From Streptomyces sp. TRM49041 (GTDB taxonomy: Bacteria; Actinomycetota; Actinomycetes; Streptomycetales; Streptomycetaceae), in the NCBI RefSeq assembly GCF_008271805.1, contig NZ_VSRY01000173.1:124001-188000 (forward strand): a stretch of DNA of 64,000 nucleotides, read 5' to 3'. Both the position numbers and the translations under genes were made by a program. The notes beneath the pieces were generated by a model that saw only the letters and a list, made by a program, of their open reading frames with translations, was not told the origin of the DNA and ran no database searches. Shown piece after piece: positions 56,211-64,000 of this stretch (within the stretch, counting starts at the first letter, position 1; each line of letters starts with the position of its first letter).

Positions 56211-56737
56211 GGCGGCTCCAGACACAATCCCGGCCGGCGTCCACCCCACCTCGTAGTCCAGCGTAGGAGGCCGTAAGGGAGGGTGCAGCTCGGGCAACGC
56301 GGCACACCTGTGCGTGCCGCCGTCCTCGTTGGCCCCGACGTCGGCCCCTGTGAGTGGCCTCCGACGAACGATCCCCTCCCGCTGGGGCGCCACGCGGCGC
56401 CGACCCGCCGCCGTGACAGGGCCCGTTCGGTGGGGTGATCCCGCGCACAGCGCCCGTCCCCACGTGGCTCAAAATGCATACCCTCAGCCGGTCCGTGGGT
56501 ACCGTTGAGCCACCCGGCGCACCCCCCGGCGTGCCGGGTCGCCGCAGGCCAGGGAACGGGTCAGAGTGGTGCACCTGCTACCAGTCGCGGGCGACAGGCA
56601 CGCGACGGCCGTGCGGCCTGTTCGCGACGAATCGATAACGGCTTCCGTACGGGGCTTTATCTGACATCTACGCGCGTTACGATCGCGGCGAAACCAGCGC
56701 CGGAAGAGGCGCTTCGGTCAGGTCGAAGGAGCCCCCC
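56211..56737. other. 527-bp intergenic region before the BMP operon
   Basis: No gene I can support. A bulged hairpin lies at 56464-56513: outer arms GTGGCTCA/TGAGCCAC, inner arms TACCC/GGGTA. Towards the BMP gene the sequence contains the operator-like TCTACGCGCGTTAC (56667-56680) and the ribosome site AAGGAG. TTTATC at 56656-56661 and TGACAT next to it are possible promoter elements. Confidence 0.6.
56667..56680. promoter_or_regulatory. nucleoside-regulon operator, site 1 (BMP promoter)
   Basis: TCTACGCGCGTTAC. The core ACGCGCGT (56670-56677) is palindromic and is shared with sites at 57891 and 62420, both upstream of nucleoside genes. It lies about 64 bp before the BMP start codon. Confidence 0.6.
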
Positions 56738-57787
56738 TTGCGCCGGATCACCAGGATCGCCACCGCGGGCATCGCGTCCGCGGCGCTCGCGCTCAGCGTC
56801 ACCGCCTGTGGCGGCGACAACAAGTCGGACGCCGGTTCCGACTCGAACGAGGACAAGGCCGCCATCGCGTACGACATCGGTGGCCGCGGCGACCAGTCGT
56901 TCAACGATGCCGCCTTCGCCGGCCTTGACAAGGCCGTCAAGGACTTCGGCATCAAGGGTACGGAGGCCGAGCCCAGCGAGGGTGAGGGTGACCCGGACAA
57001 GGTCCAGCGCCTCACCTCCCTCGCCCGCGCCGGCAACAACCCGGTCATCGGTGTCGGCTTCGCGTACGCCCCCGCCATCGCCGAGGTCGCGCCGAAGTTC
57101 CCGGACACCACGTTCGGTCTGATCGACGACACGTCGAAGACCGGCAAGAACATCGCCAACCTGGTCTTCAACGAGGAGCAGGGCTCCTACCTGGCCGGCG
57201 TCGCCGCCGCCAAGGTGACCAAGTCCAACACCGTCGGCTTCATCGGCGGCGTCGAGACCCCCCTCATCAAGAAGTTCGAGGCGGGCTTCGTCCAGGGCGT
57301 CAAGGACACCAACAAGAACGTCAACGTCAAGGTCCAGTACCTGACGCAGCCGCCGGACTTCGGTGGCTTCTCCAAGCCCGACCTGGGCAAGGCCGCCGCT
57401 CAGGGCCAGATCGACGCGGGCGCCGACGTGATCTACGCCGCCGCCGGTCTCGCCGGCTCCGGCTCGATCGAGGCCGCCGCCAAGGCCGACAAGTGGGCCA
57501 TCGGCGTCGACTCGGACCAGTACAACCAGGCCGGACTCGCCGCGTACAAGGACTCCATTCTCACCTCGGTGACGAAGAACGTGTCCGGCGCCGTCTACAA
57601 CCTGATCAAGTCGGTCCAGGACGGCAAGCCGCAGAGCGGTGAGGTCCGCTACGGCCTGCAGGACGACGGCGTGGGCCTGGCCCTCTCCAACCCGGCCTTC
57701 ACGGAGATGACCGATGTCATCGCCGCGGTCGACCAGGCCAAGGCCGACATCATCGCCGGCAAGATCGACGTCAAGACCGCCCCGTAA
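56738..57787 (+). CDS. BMP-family nucleoside-binding lipoprotein
   Basis: 349 residues with a TTG start at 56738, supported by AAGGAG 6-7 nt upstream and the signal peptide that follows (RRITRIATAGIASAALALSV). Lipobox VTACG, cysteine about residue 24. BMP domain: YDIGGRGDQSFNDAAFAGLD, VIGVGFAYAPAIAEVA, IGFVQGV-type segments and ADVIYAAAGLAGSGSIEAAA, WAIGVDSDQYN. It captures nucleosides for the ABC transporter that follows. A hairpin separates it from the ATPase gene, allowing higher expression. Confidence 0.94.
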   Translation: MRRITRIATAGIASAALALSVTACGGDNKSDAGSDSNEDKAAIAYDIGGRGDQSFNDAAFAGLDKAVKDFGIKGTEAEPSEGEGDPDKVQRLTSLARAGNNPVIGVGFAYAPAIAEVAPKFPDTTFGLIDDTSKTGKNIANLVFNEEQGSYLAGVAAAKVTKSNTVGFIGGVETPLIKKFEAGFVQGVKDTNKNVNVKVQYLTQPPDFGGFSKPDLGKAAAQGQIDAGADVIYAAAGLAGSGSIEAAAKADKWAIGVDSDQYNQAGLAAYKDSILTSVTKNVSGAVYNLIKSVQDGKPQSGEVRYGLQDDGVGLALSNPAFTEMTDVIAAVDQAKADIIAGKIDVKTAP

Positions 57788-57810
57788 CGCAGCCACGGGC
57801 CAGGCCCCGC

Positions 57811-57850
57811 GGGGTCCGGGCGGACGGTTACCCACCGCCGCCCGGACCCC
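57811..57850 (+). terminator. hairpin after the BMP gene
   Basis: A 13-bp perfect stem (GGGGTCCGGGCGG at 57811-57823; complement 57838-57850) with a 14-nt loop, 23 bp after the stop. Full or partial terminator between BMP and the ABC operon. Confidence 0.8.
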
Positions 57851-57890
57851 CGGTCAGGTCCTGGCCATGGCTTTCTGGCATTCGGGATCG

Positions 57891-57902
57891 CTACGCGCGT
57901 AG
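57891..57902. promoter_or_regulatory. nucleoside-regulon operator, site 2 (ABC operon promoter)
   Basis: CTACGCGCGTAG is a perfect 12-bp palindrome, about 117 bp before the ATPase start and after the BMP terminator, so the ABC operon probably has its own promoter here. Confidence 0.65.
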
Positions 57903-58007
57903 AACCCTCTCCGGCGCGATAACTTCGGCCCCACCGAGCCTCACCGTGCCCAGCGTGCCCGCCCGTCCTCTGCTTCTCCGCTCCTTTCTCGCCAAGGAGA
58001 GTGCGTT

Positions 58008-59573
58008 ATCAACGCGTCCAGCCCCCCCGCCGTAGAACTGCGCGGGATCACCAAGCGCTTCCCCGGCGTCGTGGCCAACCACGACATCCACCTGACCGTC
58101 CAGAAGGGCACCGTCCACGCCCTCATCGGTGAGAACGGTGCCGGCAAGTCGACCCTGATGAAGATCCTCTACGGCATGCAGAAGCCGGACGAGGGCACCA
58201 TCACCGTCGACGGCGACGAGGTCTCGTTCCACAGCCCGGCCGACGCCATCGCGGTCGGCATCGGCATGGTCCACCAGCACTTCATGCTCGCCGACAACCT
58301 CACCGTCCTGGAGAACGTGGTCCTCGGCAGCGAGAAGCTGTACGGCATCGGCTCCCGCGCCCGCGACAAGATCAAGGAGATCTCCGACGCGTACGGGCTG
58401 AACATCCGCCCGGACGTGCTCGTCGAGCACCTCGGTGTCGCCGACCGCCAGCGTGTGGAGATCCTCAAGGTCCTCTACCGCGGCGCCCGCACCCTCATCC
58501 TCGACGAGCCGACCGCGGTGCTCGTCCCGCAGGAGGTCGACGCGCTCTTCGACAACCTCCGCGAGCTCAAGGCCGAGGGCCTCACCGTCATCTTCATCTC
58601 CCACAAGCTGGGCGAGGTGCTCTCCGTCGCCGACGAGATCACCGTCATCCGGCGCGGTACGACGGTGGGCACCGCCGACCCGAGGACGACCACGACCAAG
58701 CAGCTCGCCGAGCTGATGGTGGGCGCCGAGCTGCCCTCGCCCGAGACCCGCGAGTCGACGGTCACGGACGTCCCGATGCTGGAGGTCGAGAACCTCCGGC
58801 TGACCGCCGTCGACCCCGACGGCGTCGTCCGCGAGGTGCTGGGCGGCATCGGCTTCACCATCCACAAGGGCGAGGTCATGGGCATCGCCGGTGTGGAGGG
58901 CAACGGCCAGACGGAGCTGATCGACGCCCTGATCGGCATGCGCGACCCGGACGGCGGCGTCATCACCCTCGACGGCGCCGACATCTCCCACGCCCCCACG
59001 CGCAAGCGCCGCGAGAGCGGCATCGGCTACATCCCCGAGGACCGCCACCGCCACGGCTTGCTCCTGGAGTCCCCGCTCTGGGAGAACCGCATCCTCGGCC
59101 ATGTCACCGAGCCCCCGAACAGCAGGCGCGGCCTCCTCGACCCCAAGGCCGCCCGCCAGGACACCGAGCGCATCGTCCGCGAGTACGACGTCCGCACCCC
59201 CGGCATCGAGGTCACCGCTGCCTCTCTCTCCGGCGGCAACCAGCAGAAGCTGATCGTCGGCCGTGAGATGAGCCACCAGCCCAAGCTGCTCATCGCCGCC
59301 CACCCCACCCGTGGTGTGGACGTCGGCGCGCAGGCGCAGATCTGGGACCAGATCCGGGAGGCCCGGCGCGAGGGCCTCGCGGTGCTGCTGATCTCCGCCG
59401 ACCTGGACGAGCTGATCGGGCTCTCCGACACCCTGCGGGTCATGTACCGCGGCCGCCTGGTCGCGGACGCCGACCCGGCGACGATCACCCCCGAGGAGCT
59501 GGGCTCGGCCATGACCGGTGCCGCCGCCGGCCACCTTGAGCACCACGAGAACGCGGACGGTGAGGACCGATGA
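58008..59573 (+). CDS. nucleoside ABC transporter ATP-binding protein, two ATPase domains, apparent ATC start
   Basis: About 521 residues. Two ABC cassettes: first Walker A LIGENGAGKSTLMKILYG, second cassette GIAGVEGNGQTELIDALIG with LSGGNQQKLIVGREM and LIAAHPTRGVDVG. This is the RbsA/NupA-type duplicated ATPase that pairs with BMP proteins. The conserved N-terminus (AVELRGITKRFPGVVANHDI) begins upstream of the first canonical start, GTG 58071. AAGGAGA at 57994-58000 is well placed for ATC at 58008, and the frame has no ATG/GTG/TTG back to the TAG at 57900. I give 58008, with 58071 the conventional choice. Confidence 0.88.
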   Translation: MNASSPPAVELRGITKRFPGVVANHDIHLTVQKGTVHALIGENGAGKSTLMKILYGMQKPDEGTITVDGDEVSFHSPADAIAVGIGMVHQHFMLADNLTVLENVVLGSEKLYGIGSRARDKIKEISDAYGLNIRPDVLVEHLGVADRQRVEILKVLYRGARTLILDEPTAVLVPQEVDALFDNLRELKAEGLTVIFISHKLGEVLSVADEITVIRRGTTVGTADPRTTTTKQLAELMVGAELPSPETRESTVTDVPMLEVENLRLTAVDPDGVVREVLGGIGFTIHKGEVMGIAGVEGNGQTELIDALIGMRDPDGGVITLDGADISHAPTRKRRESGIGYIPEDRHRHGLLLESPLWENRILGHVTEPPNSRRGLLDPKAARQDTERIVREYDVRTPGIEVTAASLSGGNQQKLIVGREMSHQPKLLIAAHPTRGVDVGAQAQIWDQIREARREGLAVLLISADLDELIGLSDTLRVMYRGRLVADADPATITPEELGSAMTGAAAGHLEHHENADGEDR

Positions 59574-60679
59574 AGAAGTTCGACAAGGAGAAGGTGCTGC
59601 TCGGCCTGGCGGGCCCCGCGCTCGCCCTGGCCGTGGCCTTCGTCCTCACCTCGATCGTGCTGCTCGCGTCGGGCCGTGACCCGATCAGGCCGTACGCCCT
59701 GATGATGGAGACCGTCGAGTTCCCCGACGTCCAGGTCCTGATCATCAACCAGACCGGCACCTACTATCTGGCAGCCCTGGCCGTCGCCGTCGGCTTCCGG
59801 ATGAACCTGTTCAACATCGGCGTCGACGGCCAGTACCGCCTCGCCGCGATGCTCGCCGCCGTCGTCGGCGCCTCCGTCGAGCTGCCCGGGCCGCTGCACA
59901 TCCTGCTGATCGTGATCGTGGCCGTACTCGTCGGTGGCTTCTGGGCCGGTATCGCGGGCTTCCTCAAGACCACCCGGGGTGTCAGCGAGGTCGTCTCCAC
60001 GATCATGCTGAACGCCATCGCGACCAGCCTGATCGCCTGGATGATCCTGCCCGCCAATCTCGGTGTGCAGCTGCCGGGCTCCAACGACCTCACCACCGGC
60101 GAGATCGCCGAGTCGGCCTGGATGACCGGCCTGTCGGTCGAGGGCGGCAACATCTACGGCTTCACCTTCGTCGCCTTCGCCCTCGGTGTCGTCTACTGGT
60201 TCGTCCTCAACCGCACCCGCTTCGGCTTCGATCTGCGCGCCACCGGCGCCAGCGCCTCCGCCGCCCAGGCGAGCGGTGTGGACGCCAAGCGGATGACCCT
60301 CACGGCCATGCTGATCTCCGGCGGTGTCGCCGGTCTGACCAGTCTGCCGCTGCTGCTCGGCCAGACCCACACATACAGCTTCAGCTTCCCCGCGGGCGTG
60401 GGCTTCACCGGCATCACCATCGCGCTGCTCGGCCGCAACAGCCCGGTCGGCATCTTCTTCGCCGCACTGCTGATCTCGTTCCTGGAGAAGGCGTCCGGCT
60501 CGGTGATCGCGCAGGACTTCGAGAAGGAGATCGCCACGATCATGCAGGGCCTCATCGTGATCTCGGTGGTCGTCTCGTACGAGGTCGTCCGGCAGTACGG
60601 CCTCCGACGGCAGCAGCAGAAGGTGGGCGAGGAGCTCGCCGCCCAGGCCCGCAAGAACAAGGAGAACGTGGCGGCATGA
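59570..60679 (+). CDS. nucleoside ABC transporter permease (first)
   Basis: 369 residues; ATG 59570 overlaps the ATPase stop. BPD_transp_2 family, about eight to ten helices, e.g. LLGLAGPALALAVAFVLTSI, YLAALAVAVGFRMNLFNIGV, the conserved NIGVDGQYRLAAMLAAVVG and SEVVSTIMLNAIATSLIAWM, TGASASAAQASGVDAKRM, GFTGITIALLGRNSPVGIFF. Forms a heterodimeric channel with the next permease. The organisation matches known nucleoside uptake ABC systems. Confidence 0.94.
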   Translation: MKKFDKEKVLLGLAGPALALAVAFVLTSIVLLASGRDPIRPYALMMETVEFPDVQVLIINQTGTYYLAALAVAVGFRMNLFNIGVDGQYRLAAMLAAVVGASVELPGPLHILLIVIVAVLVGGFWAGIAGFLKTTRGVSEVVSTIMLNAIATSLIAWMILPANLGVQLPGSNDLTTGEIAESAWMTGLSVEGGNIYGFTFVAFALGVVYWFVLNRTRFGFDLRATGASASAAQASGVDAKRMTLTAMLISGGVAGLTSLPLLLGQTHTYSFSFPAGVGFTGITIALLGRNSPVGIFFAALLISFLEKASGSVIAQDFEKEIATIMQGLIVISVVVSYEVVRQYGLRRQQQKVGEELAAQARKNKENVAA

Positions 60680-61956
60680 GCGACATCGAGTCCACGAGCA
60701 CGGTGACCGCCGCGGCGACGACCGCCCCGGCGAAGGGCGGTGGCCACCGCAAGCTGACCCTGCCCGTCATCCTGCTGATCATCGCGGCCGGACTGGCCCT
60801 GTTCTCGCTGGTCCGGATGATCAGCGGTGCCGACGACCTGACCTCCACCGGCCAGGTGTCCGGCGCGCTCCAGCTCGCCGTGCCCATCGGTCTCGCCGGT
60901 CTCGGCGGCCTGTGGGCCGAGCGGGCCGGCGTCATCAACATCGGCCTCGAAGGCATGATGATCCTCGGCACCTGGTTCGGTGCCTGGGCGGGCTACCAGT
61001 GGGGCCCCTGGACCGGTGTCGCGATCGGCATCGTCGGCGGCGTGCTCGGCGGCCTGCTGCACGCGGTCATGACCGTCACGTTCAACGTCAACCACATCGT
61101 CTCCGGTGTGGCCCTGAACATCCTGGCCGTCGGCGCCACCCAGTACCTGTCGAACTTCACCTTCGCCGAGGCCCCGGGCGGCTCCTCCAAGCAGTCCCCG
61201 CGCATCGAACCCATCTACCGCATCACCGTCCCGGGCCTGTCGGACTGGCTCGCCGACCTCCAGGCCAAGGGCTGGTTCTTCATCTCGGACCTGGCCGGCG
61301 TACTCGGCGGTCTGGTCACCAACCTGTCGCTGCTCACGGTCGTCGCGCTGCTGCTGGTCCCCGCCACCTGGTGGATCCTGTGGCGCACCGGCTTCGGCCT
61401 GCGGCTGCGCTCCTGCGGTGAGAACCCGGTCGCCGCCGAGTCCCTCGGCGTCAACGTCTACAAGTACAAGTACATCGCGGTCCTCGTCTCCGGCGGCCTC
61501 GCCGGCCTCGGCGGCGCGTTCCTCGCGATCGTGTCCACCGGCATCTACCAGGAGGGCCAGACCGGCGGCCGCGGCTACATCGGCCTCGCCGCGATGATCT
61601 TCGGTAACTGGATGCCGGGCGGCATGGCGCTGGGCGCCGGGCTCTTCGGCTTCACCGACAGCCTCAAGCTGCGCGGCGGCGCCGAGAACGTGCACGCGAT
61701 GCTGCTTCTGCTGGCGATCCTGCTGGTGCTGGCGCTGGTCTGGATGCTGTACAAGAAGAAGTACACGGCCGCAGTGGTCTCCGCGGTCTTCGCCGCGGTG
61801 CTCTTCGTCTGGTACTTCGCCACCGAGGCCCTGCCCAGCCAGTTCGTCGACGCCGCGCCGTATGTCACCACCCTGCTGGTCCTCGCCCTGTCCGCGCAGC
61901 GACTACGGATGCCCAAGGCGAACGGCATGCTGTACAGGAAGGGCCAAGGAAAGTGA
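60676..61956 (+). CDS. nucleoside ABC transporter permease (second)
   Basis: 426 residues; overlaps the first permease by 4 nt. BPD_transp_2 motifs: ERAGVINIGLEGMMILGTWF, VNHIVSGVALNILAVGATQY, GENPVAAESLGVNVYKYKYI, RGYIGLAAMIFGNWMPGG. An N-terminal ~30-residue cytoplasmic stretch (Thr/Ala-rich) precedes helix 1. Completes the importer. The cytidine deaminase starts inside its stop codon (GTGA), linking uptake to salvage. Confidence 0.94.
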   Translation: MSDIESTSTVTAAATTAPAKGGGHRKLTLPVILLIIAAGLALFSLVRMISGADDLTSTGQVSGALQLAVPIGLAGLGGLWAERAGVINIGLEGMMILGTWFGAWAGYQWGPWTGVAIGIVGGVLGGLLHAVMTVTFNVNHIVSGVALNILAVGATQYLSNFTFAEAPGGSSKQSPRIEPIYRITVPGLSDWLADLQAKGWFFISDLAGVLGGLVTNLSLLTVVALLLVPATWWILWRTGFGLRLRSCGENPVAAESLGVNVYKYKYIAVLVSGGLAGLGGAFLAIVSTGIYQEGQTGGRGYIGLAAMIFGNWMPGGMALGAGLFGFTDSLKLRGGAENVHAMLLLLAILLVLALVWMLYKKKYTAAVVSAVFAAVLFVWYFATEALPSQFVDAAPYVTTLLVLALSAQRLRMPKANGMLYRKGQGK

Positions 61957-62363
61957 CGCCGGCCCAGGAGCAGGCCCCGCCGTTCGACTGGGAGGCCCTG
62001 CACGCCGCCGCCCGGGACGCCATGTCCCGCGCGTACGCGCCGTACTCGGGTTTCCCGGTCGGGGCCGCGGCCCTGGTGGACGACGGCCGCACGGTCACCG
62101 GCTGCAATGTGGAGAACGCCTCGTACGGAATCGGACTGTGCGCCGAGTGCGGTCTGGTCTCCCAGCTCCAGGTCACGGGCGGCGGCAGGCTCACGCACTT
62201 CGTGTGTGTGGACGGCCGCGGCGAGACGCTCGTGCCCTGCGGGCGGTGCCGGCAGTTGCTGTTCGAGTTCGGCGGCGGCGAGCTGCTGGTGGACACCCCT
62301 CAGGGCGTCCGCACGCTGGACGAGATGCTGCCGCAGGCGTTCGGCCCGAAGCACCTCTCCTAG
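61953..62363 (+). CDS. cdd: cytidine deaminase
   Basis: 136 residues, GTG 61953 overlapping the permease stop. It deaminates cytidine/deoxycytidine to uridine/deoxyuridine. Zinc and catalytic residues are visible: GCNVENASYGIGLCAECGLV (Cys-Ala-Glu, with Cys as first ligand) and LVPCGRCRQLLFEF (PCxxC). NVENA and YSGFPVGAAALV bind substrate. It is cotranscribed with the importer and followed by a strong terminator. Confidence 0.95.
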   Translation: MTPAQEQAPPFDWEALHAAARDAMSRAYAPYSGFPVGAAALVDDGRTVTGCNVENASYGIGLCAECGLVSQLQVTGGGRLTHFVCVDGRGETLVPCGRCRQLLFEFGGGELLVDTPQGVRTLDEMLPQAFGPKHLS

Positions 62364-62366
62364 ACA

Positions 62367-62406
62367 GGCGCGGCCCTTCCTCGTCCCCCGGAGGAAGGGC
62401 CGCGCC
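62367..62406 (+). terminator. terminator after cdd
   Basis: A perfect 16-bp stem (GGCGCGGCCCTTCCTC at 62367-62382; complement 62391-62406) with an 8-nt loop. It separates the importer operon from deoA. Confidence 0.9.
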
Positions 62407-62419
62407 GCCGCTTACCATC

Positions 62420-62433
62420 TCTATGCGCGTAGA
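62420..62433. promoter_or_regulatory. nucleoside-regulon operator, site 3 (deoA promoter)
   Basis: TCTATGCGCGTAGA, a 14-bp palindrome with one mismatched pair, next to a possible -10 (TACCAT, 62413-62418) and about 68 bp before the deoA start. It immediately follows the cdd terminator. Confidence 0.65.
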
Positions 62434-62494
62434 CGTCTGCCCGCCCGCCCCCGGTGCACCCCCGCTGCACCCCGCTGGAAGGAACACTGAGCCC

Positions 62495-63775
62495 ATGGAC
62501 GCGATTTCCGTCATCCGCACGAAGCGGGACCGGGGTGAGCTGACCCCCGAGCAGATCGACTGGGTCATCGACGCGTATACGCGCGGCGAGGTCGCCGACG
62601 AGCAGATGTCCGCCCTGGCGATGGCGATCCTGCTGAACGGCATGAACCGGGCCGAGATCGCCCGCTGGACCGCCGCGATGATCGCCTCGGGTGAGCGCAT
62701 GGACTTCTCCTCGCTCTCCCGCCCGACCGCCGACAAGCACTCCACCGGCGGCGTCGGCGACAAGATCACGCTGCCGCTCGCCCCGCTGGTCGCCGCGTGC
62801 GGCGCCGCCGTGCCTCAGCTGAGCGGCCGCGGCCTGGGCCACACCGGCGGCACGCTCGACAAGCTGGAGTCCATCCCCGGCTGGCGGGCGCTGCTCTCCA
62901 ACGAGGAGATGCTGCATGTCCTCGACACCACCGGCGCCGTCATCTGCGCGGCGGGCGACGGCCTGGCTCCGGCCGACAAGAAGCTGTACGCGCTGCGCGA
63001 TGTCACCGGCACGGTCGAGGCGATCCCGCTGATCGCCTCCTCGATCATGTCGAAGAAGATCGCCGAGGGCACCGGCTCGCTCGTCCTGGACGTGAAGGTC
63101 GGCTCCGGCGCCTTCATGAAGAACATCGACGACGCCCGCGAGCTGGCCTCCACCATGGTGGGTCTGGGCACCGACCACGGCGTGAAGACGGTCGCCCTGC
63201 TCACCGACATGTCCACCCCGCTGGGCCTCACGGCCGGCAACGCCCTGGAGGTCCGCGAGTCCGTCGAGGTCCTCGCGGGCGGCGGCCCGGCCGATGTCGT
63301 TGAGCTGACCGTCGCCCTGGCCCGCGAGATGCTCGACGCGGCGGGCGTCAAGGACGCCGATCCGGCGAAGGCCCTCGCCGACGGCTCCGCCATGGACGTC
63401 TGGCGCCGCATGATCGCCGCACAGGGCGGCGACCCGGACGCCACCCTTCCGGTCGCCCGCGAGCAGCACGTGGTGACGGCCCCGGAGTCGGGCGTCCTGA
63501 CCCGTCTCGACGCGTACGGCGTCGGTGTCGCCGCCTGGCGCCTCGGTGCGGGCCGGGCGCGCAAGGAGGACCCGGTGCAGGCCGGCGCGGGCATCGAACT
63601 GCACGCCAAGCCGGGCGACACGGTCACGGCCGGCCAGCCGCTGCTGACCCTCCACACGGACACCCCGGAGAAGTTCGACTACGCGCTGAAGTCCCTGGAC
63701 GGCTCCTGGGACATCGCTCCGGCGGGCAGCACCGACTTCACGCCCGCGCCGATCGTCCTGGACCGCATCGCGTAA
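62495..63775 (+). CDS. deoA: thymidine phosphorylase
   Basis: 426 residues from ATG 62495; GGAAGGA 11 nt upstream. It cleaves thymidine/deoxyuridine with phosphate to base and deoxyribose-1-phosphate. Signatures: an N-terminal IRTKRDRGELTPEQIDWVID, the phosphate/substrate region DKHSTGGVGDKITLPLAP, LSGRGLGHTGGTLDKLESIP and SSIMSKKIAEGTGSLVLDVK. Length and motifs fit the pyrimidine nucleoside phosphorylase group, so uridine activity is also possible. Transcribed from its own promoter, sharing the operator with the importer. Confidence 0.95.
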   Translation: MDAISVIRTKRDRGELTPEQIDWVIDAYTRGEVADEQMSALAMAILLNGMNRAEIARWTAAMIASGERMDFSSLSRPTADKHSTGGVGDKITLPLAPLVAACGAAVPQLSGRGLGHTGGTLDKLESIPGWRALLSNEEMLHVLDTTGAVICAAGDGLAPADKKLYALRDVTGTVEAIPLIASSIMSKKIAEGTGSLVLDVKVGSGAFMKNIDDARELASTMVGLGTDHGVKTVALLTDMSTPLGLTAGNALEVRESVEVLAGGGPADVVELTVALAREMLDAAGVKDADPAKALADGSAMDVWRRMIAAQGGDPDATLPVAREQHVVTAPESGVLTRLDAYGVGVAAWRLGAGRARKEDPVQAGAGIELHAKPGDTVTAGQPLLTLHTDTPEKFDYALKSLDGSWDIAPAGSTDFTPAPIVLDRIA

Positions 63776-63808
63776 CCGGACAGGCGGCGGCACCAGCAGC
63801 GGCACCGG

Positions 63809-63860
63809 CAGGACCCCCGTCCCGCCCCGGCGATGAGTTCCGGGCGTGGCGGGGGTCCTG
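63809..63860 (+). terminator. hairpin after deoA
   Basis: CAGGACCCCCG (63809-63819) pairs with CGGGGGTCCTG (63850-63860), an 11-bp stem with a 30-nt loop, 34 bp after the stop. Confidence 0.7.
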
Positions 63861-63866
63861 AGTCAT

Positions 63867-64000
63867 GTGGATGACACGGATCCGATCGTTCTGCGCATCG
63901 TCGGGCTGATCGAGCCCGCCGATGTGCCCCGCCTGTGCGCCGAGCTGACCGCCCTGATCGCGGACGCCGGCGGCGGCGGGCCCGGTATCGGCGTGCCCGG
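63867..64000 (+). CDS. start of a small hypothetical (possibly STAS-like) protein, cut by window edge
   Basis: The frame is open from GTG 63867 (or GTG 63846, which overlaps the terminator hairpin) to the right edge. Visible residues read VDDTDPIVLRIVGLIEPADV then LCAELTALIADAGG, resembling the beginning of a STAS/anti-sigma-antagonist-like fold. Too short for a firm assignment. Confidence 0.55.
   Translation, partial: MDDTDPIVLRIVGLIEPADVPRLCAELTALIADAGGGGPGIGVP

Overview
The window is high-GC actinobacterial DNA with G/C-dominated third codon positions, frequent GTG starts and ATGA/GTGA stop-start overlaps. The gene order (folD, DUF3017 protein, mdh; glyA-trpS; sdhCDAB; BMP-type nucleoside ABC genes followed by cdd and deoA) points to a Streptomyces chromosome, probably the core. 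I see no tRNA, rRNA, IS element, prophage or CRISPR array.

Layout. 0-6.5 kb: a DUF5753-type XRE regulator running off the left edge with a divergent small ORF, a Pro/Gly/Tyr-rich membrane protein, folD, a DUF3017 protein with a seven-unit repeat, a membrane-tethered XRE/DUF2690 protein, and mdh. 6.5-7.3 kb: a probably leaderless XRE/membrane-protein pair. 7.4-14.9 kb: a choline-to-glycine-betaine cluster made of an aldehyde dehydrogenase, a GMC choline dehydrogenase and an ABC importer whose permease is a tandem fusion. 15.2-18 kb: an accessory pair ending in an M48-type membrane metalloprotease fused to two Clp-N-like repeats. 18-23 kb: small secreted and membrane proteins, a PEP-mutase-family enzyme without its own stop codon, an AhpD-like protein divergent from a MocR regulator, and a lipoprotein plus glutathionylspermidine-synthase-like ligase. 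23.3-31.8 kb: rocD, glyA behind a ZTP (pfl) riboswitch, trpS, a 2'-5' RNA ligase-like protein, a YihY protein, a D-Ala-D-Ala carboxypeptidase and a metallophosphoesterase carrying two Streptomyces palindromic repeats in frame. 31.8-35.1 kb: a peptide-binding protein and a TetR operon with two operators around its promoter. 35.2-38.6 kb: sdhCDAB.

38.7-44.6 kb: a ureidoimidazoline decarboxylase, a GH20 lipoprotein, two uncharacterised proteins and a SnoaL-like protein. 44.7-49.2 kb: two closely related ECF sigma genes with an ATPase/nuclease-like gene between them; the second sigma is coupled to a membrane protein that may be its anti-sigma factor. 49.4-56.2 kb: an L,D-transpeptidase, an acyl-CoA mutase large subunit with methylmalonyl-CoA-type active-site residues, a MerR regulator, an M20 amidohydrolase and an alpha/beta hydrolase. 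56.7-64 kb: a nucleoside salvage regulon (BMP lipoprotein, ATPase, two permeases, cytidine deaminase, thymidine phosphorylase) in which three promoter regions share a CTAyGCGCGTAG-type palindrome, followed by the start of another gene at the right edge.

The best candidates for undescribed biology are the M48/Clp-N protease pair, the ATPase with a PD-(D/E)xK-like C-terminus between the two ECF genes, the shared nucleoside operator, and an apparent AUC start codon in the nucleoside ABC ATPase.
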